Origin: an uncultured Caulobacter sp.
GTDB taxonomy: Bacteria; Pseudomonadota; Alphaproteobacteria; Caulobacterales; Caulobacteraceae
DNA length: 13,158 bases
Reading direction: 5' to 3'
Assembly (NCBI RefSeq): GCF_937900395.1
Contig: NZ_CALCDX010000239.1
Span: 1-13,158, forward strand
The position numbers and the translations under genes are program-made. The notes beneath the pieces are model-generated. The model had not been told where the DNA came from. It was given only the letters and a program-made list of their open reading frames with translations, and did no database searches. Of the stretch, positions 1-8,070 are shown piece by piece (position 1 is the first letter of the stretch; every line of letters starts with the position of its first letter).

Positions 1-54
1 GATGGTGCCGATGTTGCAGTGCGGCTTAGTACGTTCGAACTTTTCCTTGGCCAT
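1..54 (-). CDS. tuf: Elongation factor Tu, N-terminal fragment (runs off window)
   Basis: Read on the minus strand from the ATG at 54, the 18 codons translate to MAKEKFERTKPHCNIGTI, the conserved N-terminus of bacterial EF-Tu just before its GTP-binding P-loop. EF-Tu is the GTPase that delivers aminoacyl-tRNA to the ribosomal A site. A GGAG Shine-Dalgarno (plus-strand ctcc at 63-66) lies 8 nt before the ATG. It follows fusA in the classical rpsL-rpsG-fusA-tuf order. The rest of the gene lies left of the window, so nothing can be said about its completeness. Confidence 0.95.
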   Translation of the reverse strand, partial: MAKEKFERTKPHCNIGTI

Positions 55-69
55 CTTCTTAGCTCCAGG

Positions 70-141
70 ACCCCAGAGGGGCCTTCAGTTGATTGGACTA
101 CTTCTGGGGTGGGCTGGAGGGGTCTCCTAGGAGGCCCCTCC
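70..141 (-). promoter_or_regulatory. Paired stem-loops in the fusA-tuf intergenic gap
   Basis: Two inverted repeats fill most of the 122-nt gap. ACCCCAGA (70-77) pairs perfectly with TCTGGGGT (103-110). GGAGGGGTCTCC (116-127) pairs with GGAGGCCCCTCC (130-141) with one mismatch. GAGGGGCC (76-83) is also perfectly complementary to GGCCCCTC (133-140), so a third pairing would exclude the other two. In the minus-strand transcript these lie between the fusA stop and the tuf ribosome-binding site. There is no T-run, so a simple intrinsic terminator is unlikely. Attenuation or RNA processing is only an inference, and high GC makes chance pairing fairly easy. Confidence 0.45.
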
Positions 142-176
142 CATCCGCGTCTAGGCTTTGTCCCGAAGGACGGGGC

Positions 177-2255
<2,079 letters not shown>

Positions 2256-2313
2256 AGCGATCGCTCTGCGAAACGGGACGGCCCTGGACGGACACGACCG
2301 GGATTAAACGTGC

Positions 2314-2346
2314 GGCGCGGGCGGTTTATCTCAAACCGCCCGCGCC
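2314..2346 (-). promoter_or_regulatory. Perfect 14-bp stem-loop between rpsG and fusA
   Basis: GGCGCGGGCGGTTT (2314-2327) and AAACCGCCCGCGCC (2333-2346) are perfect reverse complements around a 5-nt loop, in the 116-nt gap after the rpsG stop. In the minus-strand transcript the stem is followed by GCACGTTTAAT rather than a U-run, so full intrinsic termination is not supported. Possible roles are an attenuator tuning the ratio of ribosomal proteins to EF-G, an RNase processing site, or a stabiliser of the upstream mRNA end. The structure is seen in the sequence, whereas the role is inferred. Confidence 0.6.
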
Positions 2347-2371
2347 TGAAAGAGTGCTGGGAGCGAAAAGC

Positions 2372-2845
2372 TTACCAGCGGTAGTGCGAGAACGCCCGGT
2401 TGGCTTCAGCCATCTTGTGGGTGTCTTCGCGCTTCTTCACGGCGGTGCCGCGGTTGTTCGAGGCGTCGAGCAGCTCACCGGCCAGCTTTTCGGTCATGGT
2501 GTTTTCGCCACGCTTGCGAGCGGCGGTCACCAGCCAACGGATGGCCAGGGCGCGGCGACGGTCCGGACGGACTTCAACCGGCACTTGGTAGGTGGCGCCG
2601 CCGACGCGGCGCGACCGGACTTCGATCGCCGGGGCGACGTTGTCCAGAGCGGAGTGGAAGGTTTCAAGCGGACCTTGGTCCTTGCGCTTGGCTTCCAGGA
2701 TGTCGAAAGCGCCGTAGATGATGTTCTCGGCGACAGCTTTCTTACCTTCGTACATCACGTAGTTCATGAACTTCGTGACAACCAGGTCCCCGAACTTCGG
2801 ATCCGGCAGGACTTGGCGTTTCTCGGCGCGACGGCGGCGGGACAT
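2372..2845 (-). CDS. rpsG: 30S ribosomal protein S7
   Basis: A 157-residue protein with the conserved S7 N-terminus MSRRRRAEKR and the characteristic VRSRRVGGATYQVPVEV segment in the middle. It ends in the alphaproteobacterial short form AFSHYRW. S7 nucleates assembly of the 30S head by binding the 3' major domain of 16S rRNA, and it contacts E-site tRNA. It lies 12 nt after rpsL. Its AAGGA Shine-Dalgarno overlaps the rpsL TAA stop, so the two genes are probably translationally coupled. In E. coli S7 represses its own operon through the rpsL-rpsG gap, but the 12-nt gap here leaves little room for that structure, so any autoregulation would have to use another site. Confidence 0.98.
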   Translation of the reverse strand: MSRRRRAEKRQVLPDPKFGDLVVTKFMNYVMYEGKKAVAENIIYGAFDILEAKRKDQGPLETFHSALDNVAPAIEVRSRRVGGATYQVPVEVRPDRRRALAIRWLVTAARKRGENTMTEKLAGELLDASNNRGTAVKKREDTHKMAEANRAFSHYRW

Positions 2846-2857
2846 TCTTCTTCTTCC

Positions 2858-3229
2858 TTACTTCGGACGCTTGGCGCCGTAGAGCGAACGACGCTGCTTA
2901 CGATCCTTGACCCCTTGGGTGTCGAGGACGCCGCGCAGGATGTGATAACGGACGCCGGGCAAGTCCTTGACGCGGCCGCCGCGGATGAGCACCACCGAGT
3001 GCTCCTGCAGGTTGTGGCCTTCGCCCGGGATGTAGCACACGGCTTCGATGCCGGTGGTCAGACGGACCTTGGCGACCTTACGGAGAGCCGAGTTCGGCTT
3101 CTTCGGGGTCGTGGTGTAAACGCGGGTGCAAACGCCGCGACGCTGCGGGCAGCCCTTCAGGGCGGGCACCTTGTTCCGCACCGGCTTCGGGGAGCGCGGC
3201 TTACGGATGAGCTGGTTAATGGTAGGCAT
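2858..3229 (-). CDS. rpsL: 30S ribosomal protein S12
   Basis: A 123-residue S12, the expected length, beginning MPTINQLIRKPR. S12 sits at the decoding centre and contributes to codon-anticodon fidelity. The PNSALRK motif is intact, and the lysines altered in classic streptomycin-resistant mutants are wild type: K43/K44 in TTTPKKPNS and K88 in GGRVKDLPG. D89, the residue methylthiolated in E. coli, is also present. A streptomycin-sensitive ribosome is therefore predicted for this position. The frame stays open upstream to 3415, but conservation places the start at the ATG at 3229. The Shine-Dalgarno is weak (GCAGAGA). It is the first gene of the str operon. Confidence 0.98.
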   Translation of the reverse strand: MPTINQLIRKPRSPKPVRNKVPALKGCPQRRGVCTRVYTTTPKKPNSALRKVAKVRLTTGIEAVCYIPGEGHNLQEHSVVLIRGGRVKDLPGVRYHILRGVLDTQGVKDRKQRRSLYGAKRPK

Positions 3230-3363
3230 TAAGTCTCTGCTCTGATGGAAGCGTGTGCCTTTCGGCCGAGGCGCTTCAGGTCCTTGTCTTTGTTGTTCTT
3301 GGTTCAAGGCTCCGCTTGGAGACCCGATAAACACGAAACTCGCCGGGACGCGGGAAGCATACC

Positions 3364-3399
3364 GGCGGGTCAGGCTCCTCTCGGACCAAATGGCCCGCC
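3364..3399 (-). promoter_or_regulatory. Stem-loop in the str operon leader
   Basis: GGCGGGTCA (3364-3372) and TGGCCCGCC (3391-3399) are complementary except at one position, which is a C-A mismatch in the minus-strand RNA, around an 18-nt loop. The structure lies inside the roughly 220-nt untranslated leader predicted between the promoter at 3455-3483 and the rpsL start. It could be an attenuator or a ribosomal-protein target, but no recognised leader motif supports that, and GC-rich DNA makes such pairings common. Confidence 0.3.
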
Positions 3400-3454
3400 A
3401 GGAACGTAGGCTCATCAGGACGGACGCGAACGACCGCCTCGAAAAAGAGCGCGG

Positions 3455-3483
3455 TATTTACTCGCGAAGGAGCCTTACGTCAA
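3455..3483 (-). promoter_or_regulatory. Sigma-70 type promoter of the str operon
   Basis: On the minus strand a -35 element TTGACG (3478-3483) and a -10 element TAAATA (3455-3460) are separated by exactly 17 nt. They match the housekeeping consensus at 5/6 and 5/6. Transcription would start near 3448, leaving a leader of about 220 nt before rpsL. This is the best housekeeping promoter seen in the window and sits where a promoter for rpsL-rpsG-fusA-tuf is needed. Confidence 0.75.
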
Positions 3484-3501
3484 TCGCCTGTTCCCGCGTC
3501 G

Positions 3502-3518
3502 GTTAATGGCCGCTTAAC
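3502..3518. promoter_or_regulatory. CtrA-type binding box
   Basis: GTTAA (3502-3506), 7 nt, then TTAAC (3514-3518): a perfect match to the CtrA full site TTAA-N7-TTAAC and symmetric on both strands. CtrA is the cell-cycle master response regulator of Caulobacter. The box is centred about 62 nt upstream of the predicted str operon start site and about 147 nt upstream of the TonB-like gene, so it could act on either. A CcrM site (GATTC, 3536-3540) lies close by. Binding is inferred from the match alone. Confidence 0.6.
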
Positions 3519-3656
3519 GCTGGCGCCACGGTCAAGATTCCGCCACTCCAGGCTGTGCAGGCTCGTCTGGAGCGAGAGCGGCTTGTTTCGGCCGGCGCCC
3601 TATCCATGTGGGGGAGACGGGCGGGCTTTGGGGAAGGGCGTGTGGCGAGCGGCGTC

Positions 3657-4457
3657 ATGATCAGGACGGCGGACAGGCGCCAAGGGGACGGACGCCAAGG
3701 GAGCGGATGGCGGGCGGCGATCCTGGCCGGCTCACTGCTGCTGCACGTCCTGGTGCTGGCCTGGCTGGCCCTGCCGGTCCCGCCGCTGCTGGAGGAGATG
3801 CTGGCCGACGACCTGCCGACCGTGCAGGTCGATCTGATCCGCCCCGAGCGGCAGGAGCAGCCCCGCCCCCGTCCCGCCGCCTCGCCCCAGGCGACGGCGG
3901 CCCCCTCCCCCGTCCTGCCGTTCCAGGTGCGCCAGCCCGCGCGGCCCGCGCCGGCCGGCGTGCCGACGCTGGAGGTCCCGGCCGCAGGAATCGCCAAGCC
4001 CGGGACCGCCATCCGCCCCGCGCCCCTGCCGGGCGACGGGGCCGGCGACCTGCGCACGGCCCTGCGCGGCAGCGCGACCGGCTGCGTCAGCGCCGACGCC
4101 GTCGGCCTCAACCGTCGCGAACGCGAGAAATGCGAAGAGCGCTTCGGCGCGGCCAAGGCCAAGGGCGGTCCGCTGGACGGCCTGGACGCGGCCAGGCGTC
4201 AGGCGCTCGAGGCCCAGGGCGAAGCCCAGCGCGCCTACAAGGACTATGTCGACGGCCCCATGGCCCCCGGCGTCGACCACCGCAGTCGCGAGCACCCCGG
4301 CACGATGAAGGAGATCCCTTTCGTCCTCGGCGCCGAGCAGGACGGCCTGGGCTACGAGCGCAAGTCGGTCGCCGACCAGATCCGCAGGAAGAAGGACGTC
4401 GAGGACCGGGCGCGCAAGTATCTGGAGCTGAAGAAGAAGGCGGGGCAGGAGCCGTAG
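3657..4457 (+). CDS. TonB/TolA-like single-pass proline-rich periplasmic protein
   Basis: A 266-residue protein from the ATG at 3657. An N-terminal cytoplasmic stretch is followed by one membrane helix (about residues 20-40) carrying S-L-L-L-H (S26, H30), the SxxxH pattern TonB uses to engage ExbB/ExbD. A Pro/Ala-rich spacer (about 62-125) follows. The C-terminal part has two cysteines (C143, C159) in a G-C-V-S-A-D-A-V-G-L context and a charged Lys-rich tail. No canonical TonB C-terminal domain (YP motif) is visible, so it is TonB/TolA-like at the N-terminus only. It is divergent from the str operon. The start is uncertain: in-frame ATG 3606 and GTG 3642 exist and none has a well-spaced Shine-Dalgarno, but 3657 leaves a normal short N-tail before the helix. 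Confidence 0.75.
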   Translation: MIRTADRRQGDGRQGSGWRAAILAGSLLLHVLVLAWLALPVPPLLEEMLADDLPTVQVDLIRPERQEQPRPRPAASPQATAAPSPVLPFQVRQPARPAPAGVPTLEVPAAGIAKPGTAIRPAPLPGDGAGDLRTALRGSATGCVSADAVGLNRREREKCEERFGAAKAKGGPLDGLDAARRQALEAQGEAQRAYKDYVDGPMAPGVDHRSREHPGTMKEIPFVLGAEQDGLGYERKSVADQIRRKKDVEDRARKYLELKKKAGQEP

Positions 4458-4493
4458 GCATGAGGCTCAGGCCGATCTGGGGAGTCGGCTTTC

Positions 4494-4548
4494 GCCCCTT
4501 AGGGGCTTCGAACTCTCCGATATCCGCGCCAGCCCTCCAGGCCGGCGC
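4494..4548. terminator. Two stem-loops between convergent genes
   Basis: The 102-nt gap between two convergent genes holds GCCCC-TTA-GGGGC (4494-4506). It also holds GCGCC and GGCGC arms (4526-4530, 4544-4548) extended inwards by GCC/GGC past one mismatch. Neither is followed by a long T-run on either strand, so factor-assisted or bidirectional termination is the most that can be proposed. Confidence 0.35.
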
Positions 4549-4559
4549 GGCCCAGGCGA

Positions 4560-5378
4560 CTATCCCGCGTAGTCCGTGGCGAGGTGGAACATCCGTACGA
4601 GGCGGCGACGGAAGGTCTGGCGCTGTTCGTAGTCGGCCGCGCGGGCGGATTGGACCACGGCCTCACATCTTCCCGAAAACCCCACGGCCGCGGCGTCCTC
4701 GACACACCGGGCCAGCCAGCGCGCCGATTGCGCGATCGCCTTGCGGTGAAGCGCCTGCGCGCGGGCGCAGAGCGCCGGCATGTCGTCGCTGCAGCCCATG
4801 GCCAGGGCGAGATAGGCGATATAGCCGGGATTCCAGACCTCGTCGTCGACGCGCATCGCATCGGCCCCAGGAACATTGTCGGCAAGGATCTCGCAGCCGT
4901 TCCCGTCGATGAAAGGCTCGCCGCGCGGGAAGCATGACCTTGAAAGATAGTCAAAGGCGCGTTCTGCGCTGGCCTCTCCGGCGAGGCCTTTTCGGTGGAT
5001 GATTCCCAGAAACTTGCAGGCGTAGGGACCGATACCGGGGTCGGTTCCTTCGCATACCGGCGTCATTCTGTCCTTGGACTTGCCGTAATCGCGAAGCGAC
5101 AGATTCAGGAAATAGATCTTGCCCGCCTCGTAGCAGCCGCCGATCTGAAGGCCGGCGGCGCAGGAGGCTTCGTAGGCGGCGAGAGCGGCCCTGGCGTCCC
5201 CGCGCCTCTCCGCCTTCACGCCGGCGCGCCAGCAACTGTCCACGTTCGCTTCTGGCGCACAGGCGCCGGGTCGTGGCTCCATCGCCGCTTCGGCGCGCGC
5301 GGTCGGCTGGGCCATGACCGGCCCCGCTGCGACCGCGATACCCAGGATCATCAGCAAGGCCGCCAAGATCGATCGCAA
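4560..5378 (-). CDS. Secreted Sel1-like repeat protein with paired cysteines
   Basis: A 272-residue protein starting at the TTG at 5378. GGGGAGA lies just upstream with about 6 nt spacing, and this start yields a clean signal peptide (MRSILAALLMILGIAVAAG, cleavage likely after V-M-A at 21-23). The ATG frame further upstream (5507) would bury that signal peptide and looks non-coding. The mature part has 12 cysteines in six closely spaced pairs: 40/49, 73/82, 109/121, 149/162, 196/204, 225/238. Helical repeats such as A-A-Y-E-A-S-C...G-G-C-Y-E-A-G-K-I-Y-F resemble the disulfide-bridged Sel1-like repeats of Helicobacter Hcp proteins. A periplasmic protein-protein interaction role is inferred, and the partner is unknown. 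Confidence 0.75.
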   Translation of the reverse strand: MRSILAALLMILGIAVAAGPVMAQPTARAEAAMEPRPGACAPEANVDSCWRAGVKAERRGDARAALAAYEASCAAGLQIGGCYEAGKIYFLNLSLRDYGKSKDRMTPVCEGTDPGIGPYACKFLGIIHRKGLAGEASAERAFDYLSRSCFPRGEPFIDGNGCEILADNVPGADAMRVDDEVWNPGYIAYLALAMGCSDDMPALCARAQALHRKAIAQSARWLARCVEDAAAVGFSGRCEAVVQSARAADYEQRQTFRRRLVRMFHLATDYAG

Positions 5379-5493
5379 TCTGGTCTCCCCTCCGACAGGA
5401 CGGCGGACGTTCCCGGCCGCTGGGTTGGGACCGCGCAAGTTCTGCGCGGCGCATCCCAGGGCAGGTCGGTCGAACCGGTCGCGCATACCGTTT

Positions 5494-5517
5494 GAACAAA
5501 GGCGCAAGCGCTTCGTT
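5494..5517 (+). promoter_or_regulatory. Possible EcfG/SigT-type promoter
   Basis: T-GAAC (GAAC at 5494-5497), 16 nt, then CGTT (5514-5517), against the alphaproteobacterial general-stress consensus GGAAC-N16/17-CGTT; one -35 base differs. The start site would fall near 5524, only about 8 nt before the ATG at 5532. The match would therefore suit translation from the second ATG at 5547 better. Weak candidate. Confidence 0.3.
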
Positions 5518-5531
5518 TCGATAAAGGTTCA

Positions 5532-6263
5532 ATGCAGAAAGCGGCCATGTCGATCTCCGCTTCCAGGCGCATCTTCATCATAGGCCAGACTATCTTGGCC
5601 CTATTGCCCCCGGCGGTTTGCGCCCAGGCCGCGCCAGCCAGGACCGCCGACCCAGCCGTCGGTGAATATTCCTCCGCGACGAGGGAGTTGATCGCGGGCC
5701 TTCGCCTCGATCCAGACGGCGGCTTCGAATACGGCTTGACCGTAGGCTCGCTCGATGAGCGCGCACGGGGACGCTGGAAGCGTGAGGGCGAGCGGATCGT
5801 TCTGGTCAGCGAACCGCGACCGACGCCGCCCTCGATCGCTCCCGACAGGATCGAGAACGCTCCTGGCCAGCCTTTCTCGATACGGCTGCTGGGTCCCGGG
5901 GGGCAGGATATTCCGATGGTCGATCTGCGTATCGACTTCGAGACGGGGCCGCCGCTGGAGTCCTATCTGGCCGGCGGTCCATGGACTTGGCCGGCGAGCG
6001 AAAAGCGGCGCCCCCGCTTCGTCACCTTCAGCAAGAAGGCCTATGGGATCGATTCCGGGCGGCTGCCGCTGCGCGCCGAAGACGGAAAGATCGCCACCTT
6101 CCGGCTGACGCCGAACGACCTCGGCGTCGTGGATCTGACGGGGGCCTATCTTGAACCGAACGGGGATGAGCTGATCCTCGTGCGGCGCGACGGATCGTTG
6201 TCGTTCAGCCGCATCTCGGACGCGTCGCCAGCCCCGTCCTCATCCAGCCCGCCCCTCCGCTGA
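5532..6263 (+). CDS. Secreted protein of unknown family
   Basis: A 243-residue protein (ATG 5532 with AAGG 4 nt upstream; ATG 5547 is an alternative). A signal peptide is clear: basic S-R-R at 11-13, a hydrophobic stretch at 14-29, then A-V-C-A-Q-A-A-P with likely cleavage near residue 31. The cysteine is not in a proper lipobox. The mature region begins GEYSSATRELIAGLRLDPDG and continues with alternating short strands and G-R-W-K-R-E-G-E-R-I, suggesting a small beta-rich fold of lipocalin-like character. The tail is Ser/Pro-rich. It diverges from the Sel1-like gene across a 153-nt gap. I do not recognise a family and propose no enzymatic function. Confidence 0.7.
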   Translation: MQKAAMSISASRRIFIIGQTILALLPPAVCAQAAPARTADPAVGEYSSATRELIAGLRLDPDGGFEYGLTVGSLDERARGRWKREGERIVLVSEPRPTPPSIAPDRIENAPGQPFSIRLLGPGGQDIPMVDLRIDFETGPPLESYLAGGPWTWPASEKRRPRFVTFSKKAYGIDSGRLPLRAEDGKIATFRLTPNDLGVVDLTGAYLEPNGDELILVRRDGSLSFSRISDASPAPSSSSPPLR

Positions 6264-6402
6264 AGGAGGCCGGCGCCAGCAGTTTCGAACGTCAGCTTCA
6301 GCCTTGAGAGGACCTTACCAAAGCCTGCTGTCAGGCCGGCCCGCCGTCGAGTACAAGGAGATGGAAGGCCGCATAGTCTCGCCACTCACGCCGGAGGCTT
6401 CG

Positions 6403-6495
6403 ATGTCCGAATTCCCGACCGCCAGCTGGATTGCGATTTTCGCGGCGCTCGGCGGAGCGCTGATCGCCATCTTCGCCGGCCGCAGGGGTCGATAG
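6403..6495 (+). CDS. 30-residue single-pass membrane microprotein
   Basis: A short ORF, MSEFPTASWIAIFAALGGAL plus IAIFAGRRGR, starting at 6403. A strong GGAGG Shine-Dalgarno sits 5 nt before the ATG. One hydrophobic helix (about residues 8-25) with small-residue G-G-A packing ends in a basic R-R-G-R anchor, giving a predicted N-out, C-in topology by the positive-inside rule. The same frame is open back to a TTG at 6304, but the RBS supports 6403. It lies 36 nt before the DUF1648-like gene in the same orientation, so the two are probably co-transcribed. Function unknown; small partners or regulators of membrane proteins are a common role for such peptides. Confidence 0.6.
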   Translation: MSEFPTASWIAIFAALGGALIAIFAGRRGR

Positions 6496-6531
6496 CCTCT
6501 TCCGGAGGCGCCCGGAACTGGAGACCTCGCC

Positions 6532-6879
6532 ATGACGCAAGCAGCAATCGTTTTGGTCGTGTTGACGACGCTCGGGCTTCTCGCCGCCATGTCGCTGCGC
6601 GCCAACCGGCCCTTCAAGGGCGAGCGTCGGCTGCCGATGCAGTGGGGGTTGGATGGCTCGGTCGCCTGGACCGCGCCGCGCGCGGTGGCGCTAGCCTTCA
6701 CCCCCGTGGTCGCCGCGATCTCCTTGGCGGCCGTCGCCGCCTTGGCGATCTTCGTAAAGCCGAGAGCCGGTCAGGAAGACCTCGTCGGGCCCGCGGTCAT
6801 CGCCGTCGCGCTCGTTTTCCTGGGGGCGCACGCGCTTCACCTGTGGCTGATCCAGCGGGCCGTCCGGCGGAAGGCCTAG
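6532..6879 (+). CDS. DUF1648-like three-helix membrane protein
   Basis: A 115-residue protein with ATG 6532 and GGAG 8 nt upstream. Helices are at about residues 4-23, 52-74 and 85-108. Between helices 1 and 2 lies R-L-P-M-Q-W-G-L-D-G-S-V-A-W-T-A-P-R, which resembles the DUF1648 signature (L-P-x-H-x-x-x-x-G-x-x-x-x-W) found at the N-terminus of SdpI-type immunity proteins. The usual His is Gln here. It probably forms a pair with the upstream 30-residue peptide. It ends 21 nt before the stop of the convergent esterase gene, with no terminator hairpin visible between them. The family assignment is by motif recognition only. Confidence 0.7.
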   Translation: MTQAAIVLVVLTTLGLLAAMSLRANRPFKGERRLPMQWGLDGSVAWTAPRAVALAFTPVVAAISLAAVAALAIFVKPRAGQEDLVGPAVIAVALVFLGAHALHLWLIQRAVRRKA

Positions 6880-6900
6880 CGTCTCGCCCTTTCGAGTCCT

Positions 6901-8034
6901 CTACCGCCGCACCGCGCGCGCCTGGCCGCCGTTGACGTAGAAGATCATCGACCGCGGCGGCCCGGCGCCGGCCTCGAAGGTGATCTTGGCGTCGACGCCG
7001 TGGATGTAGAAACGGTCCAGGGCCTCGGCCAGGATGTTCGTCGACGGGGCTCCGTCGACCTCCAGCAGCATGCCGTCCTCGTCTTCGCCGATCGTCACCT
7101 TGCGGCCGTCCGACAGGACATAGACGCCGAAATAGCGCTGGGTCTGCTCGCGCGTCAGGGCGATCGGCGAGGGATGCCGGATGGGCGCGGCGCGCGGCAG
7201 CAGGAACGGCAGCGCCGCCGACATCACCAGCGGGTAGTATGAGAGGTGGGACTCGTTCTCGAACGCCCGGGTCTTAAGGGCCAGGCGCTCGGCCGCGCCC
7301 GCCAGGGCGGCCGAGACCCGCTCGCCGCCGTCGATCATGTACGGCTCCTCCTTGGCGCCCCAGGCGACGAACGCCTTGCGGCCCGGCGCCCGGGCGGCGA
7401 CGGTCTTCAGGCGGTCGATCACGCCGGGATCGGCCCACAGGGACGGGCTGGCGATCAGGTAGCCGGAAAAGGCCTCGGGCCGGTCGGCCAGCATGTTGGC
7501 CGTGAAGATCCCCGACAGCGAATGGCCAAACAGCACGGCCGCGTTTGGATCGAGCGGATAGCGGGCCCCCAGGAATGGCTGCAGCTCCTCCAGCAGGAAG
7601 GCGCGGAACGCCGCGCCGCCGCCGCCCTGGGCGACCGTTCCGTCCGGGCGGGTCCCAGGGGCGAACAGCATATCGCGCTCGCGGGTCGACGGCGCGCCGG
7701 GCGGGTAGCCGATGGCGATCACATAGGCCGGCGCGATGGCGCCCGCCCCGCCCAGCAGCCAGCCCGTCGGTCCGGCGATGTCATAGCCGCCGTCCAGCAC
7801 ATAGATCGCCGGCGCGGTCTGACCCGGCAGGATCGGCGGGGTCACCGGCGCGGTGACCTGCACCTGGAAGTCGCGCCCAGCCCGCTCGGAATGCACGATG
7901 AACTGCACCGCGCGCCGCTGCGGCGCGGGGCCCTCGGACACCACCGTCAGGGTCGGAGCAGGCGCAGCGAGCGCCGGGAGCCCGAGCGTCAGCCCGCAAA
8001 GGGCCGCCAAAACGATCCGAAAGCCCATGCCCAC
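6901..8034 (-). CDS. Secreted alpha/beta-hydrolase, IroE/Fes-type esterase, with C-terminal DUF3471-like domain
   Basis: A 377-residue protein with GGGGGAG 5 nt before ATG 8034. The signal peptide is at residues 1-23 (cleavage near A-L-A-A). The catalytic domain resembles the Esterase D/IroE/Fes group that hydrolyses ester bonds, including those of trilactone siderophores. The strand I-Y-V-L-D-G-G-Y-D is at 77-85, the nucleophile elbow G-H-S-L-S-G at 170-175 (Ser172), and the catalytic His in E-S-H-L-S-Y-Y-P at 261-268 (His263). Residues from about 295 onward form a separate beta-rich module (R-Y-F-G-V-Y...), like the DUF3471 domains attached to many serine hydrolases. The substrate cannot be read from sequence. 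A candidate BlaI/MecI-type operator lies in its promoter region. Confidence 0.88.
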   Translation of the reverse strand: MGMGFRIVLAALCGLTLGLPALAAPAPTLTVVSEGPAPQRRAVQFIVHSERAGRDFQVQVTAPVTPPILPGQTAPAIYVLDGGYDIAGPTGWLLGGAGAIAPAYVIAIGYPPGAPSTRERDMLFAPGTRPDGTVAQGGGGAAFRAFLLEELQPFLGARYPLDPNAAVLFGHSLSGIFTANMLADRPEAFSGYLIASPSLWADPGVIDRLKTVAARAPGRKAFVAWGAKEEPYMIDGGERVSAALAGAAERLALKTRAFENESHLSYYPLVMSAALPFLLPRAAPIRHPSPIALTREQTQRYFGVYVLSDGRKVTIGEDEDGMLLEVDGAPSTNILAEALDRFYIHGVDAKITFEAGAGPPRSMIFYVNGGQARAVRR

Positions 8035-8070
8035 TCCCCCAACGCGGTGATCGCGCGAAGCAGTTTAGGC

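Noticed and set aside
3215..3231. TTAA-N9-TTAA at the rpsL start codon, resembling a CtrA box.
   Set aside because: The spacing is 9 rather than 7 nt, and the site is inside the coding start of rpsL.
3230..3415. In-frame 62-codon N-terminal extension of rpsL.
   Set aside because: S12 begins at MPTINQ in all relatives I know. The extension lies in the untranslated leader.
3608..4912. A 434-codon plus-strand frame overlapping the TonB-like gene and the Sel1-like gene.
   Set aside because: Arg/Pro/Gly-rich shadow in the wrong frame, covering two genes with clear signal or membrane segments on their own frames.
5379..5507. ATG-initiated N-terminal extension of the Sel1-like gene.
   Set aside because: It would place about 43 non-hydrophobic residues before a textbook signal peptide, and the TTG at 5378 has the Shine-Dalgarno.
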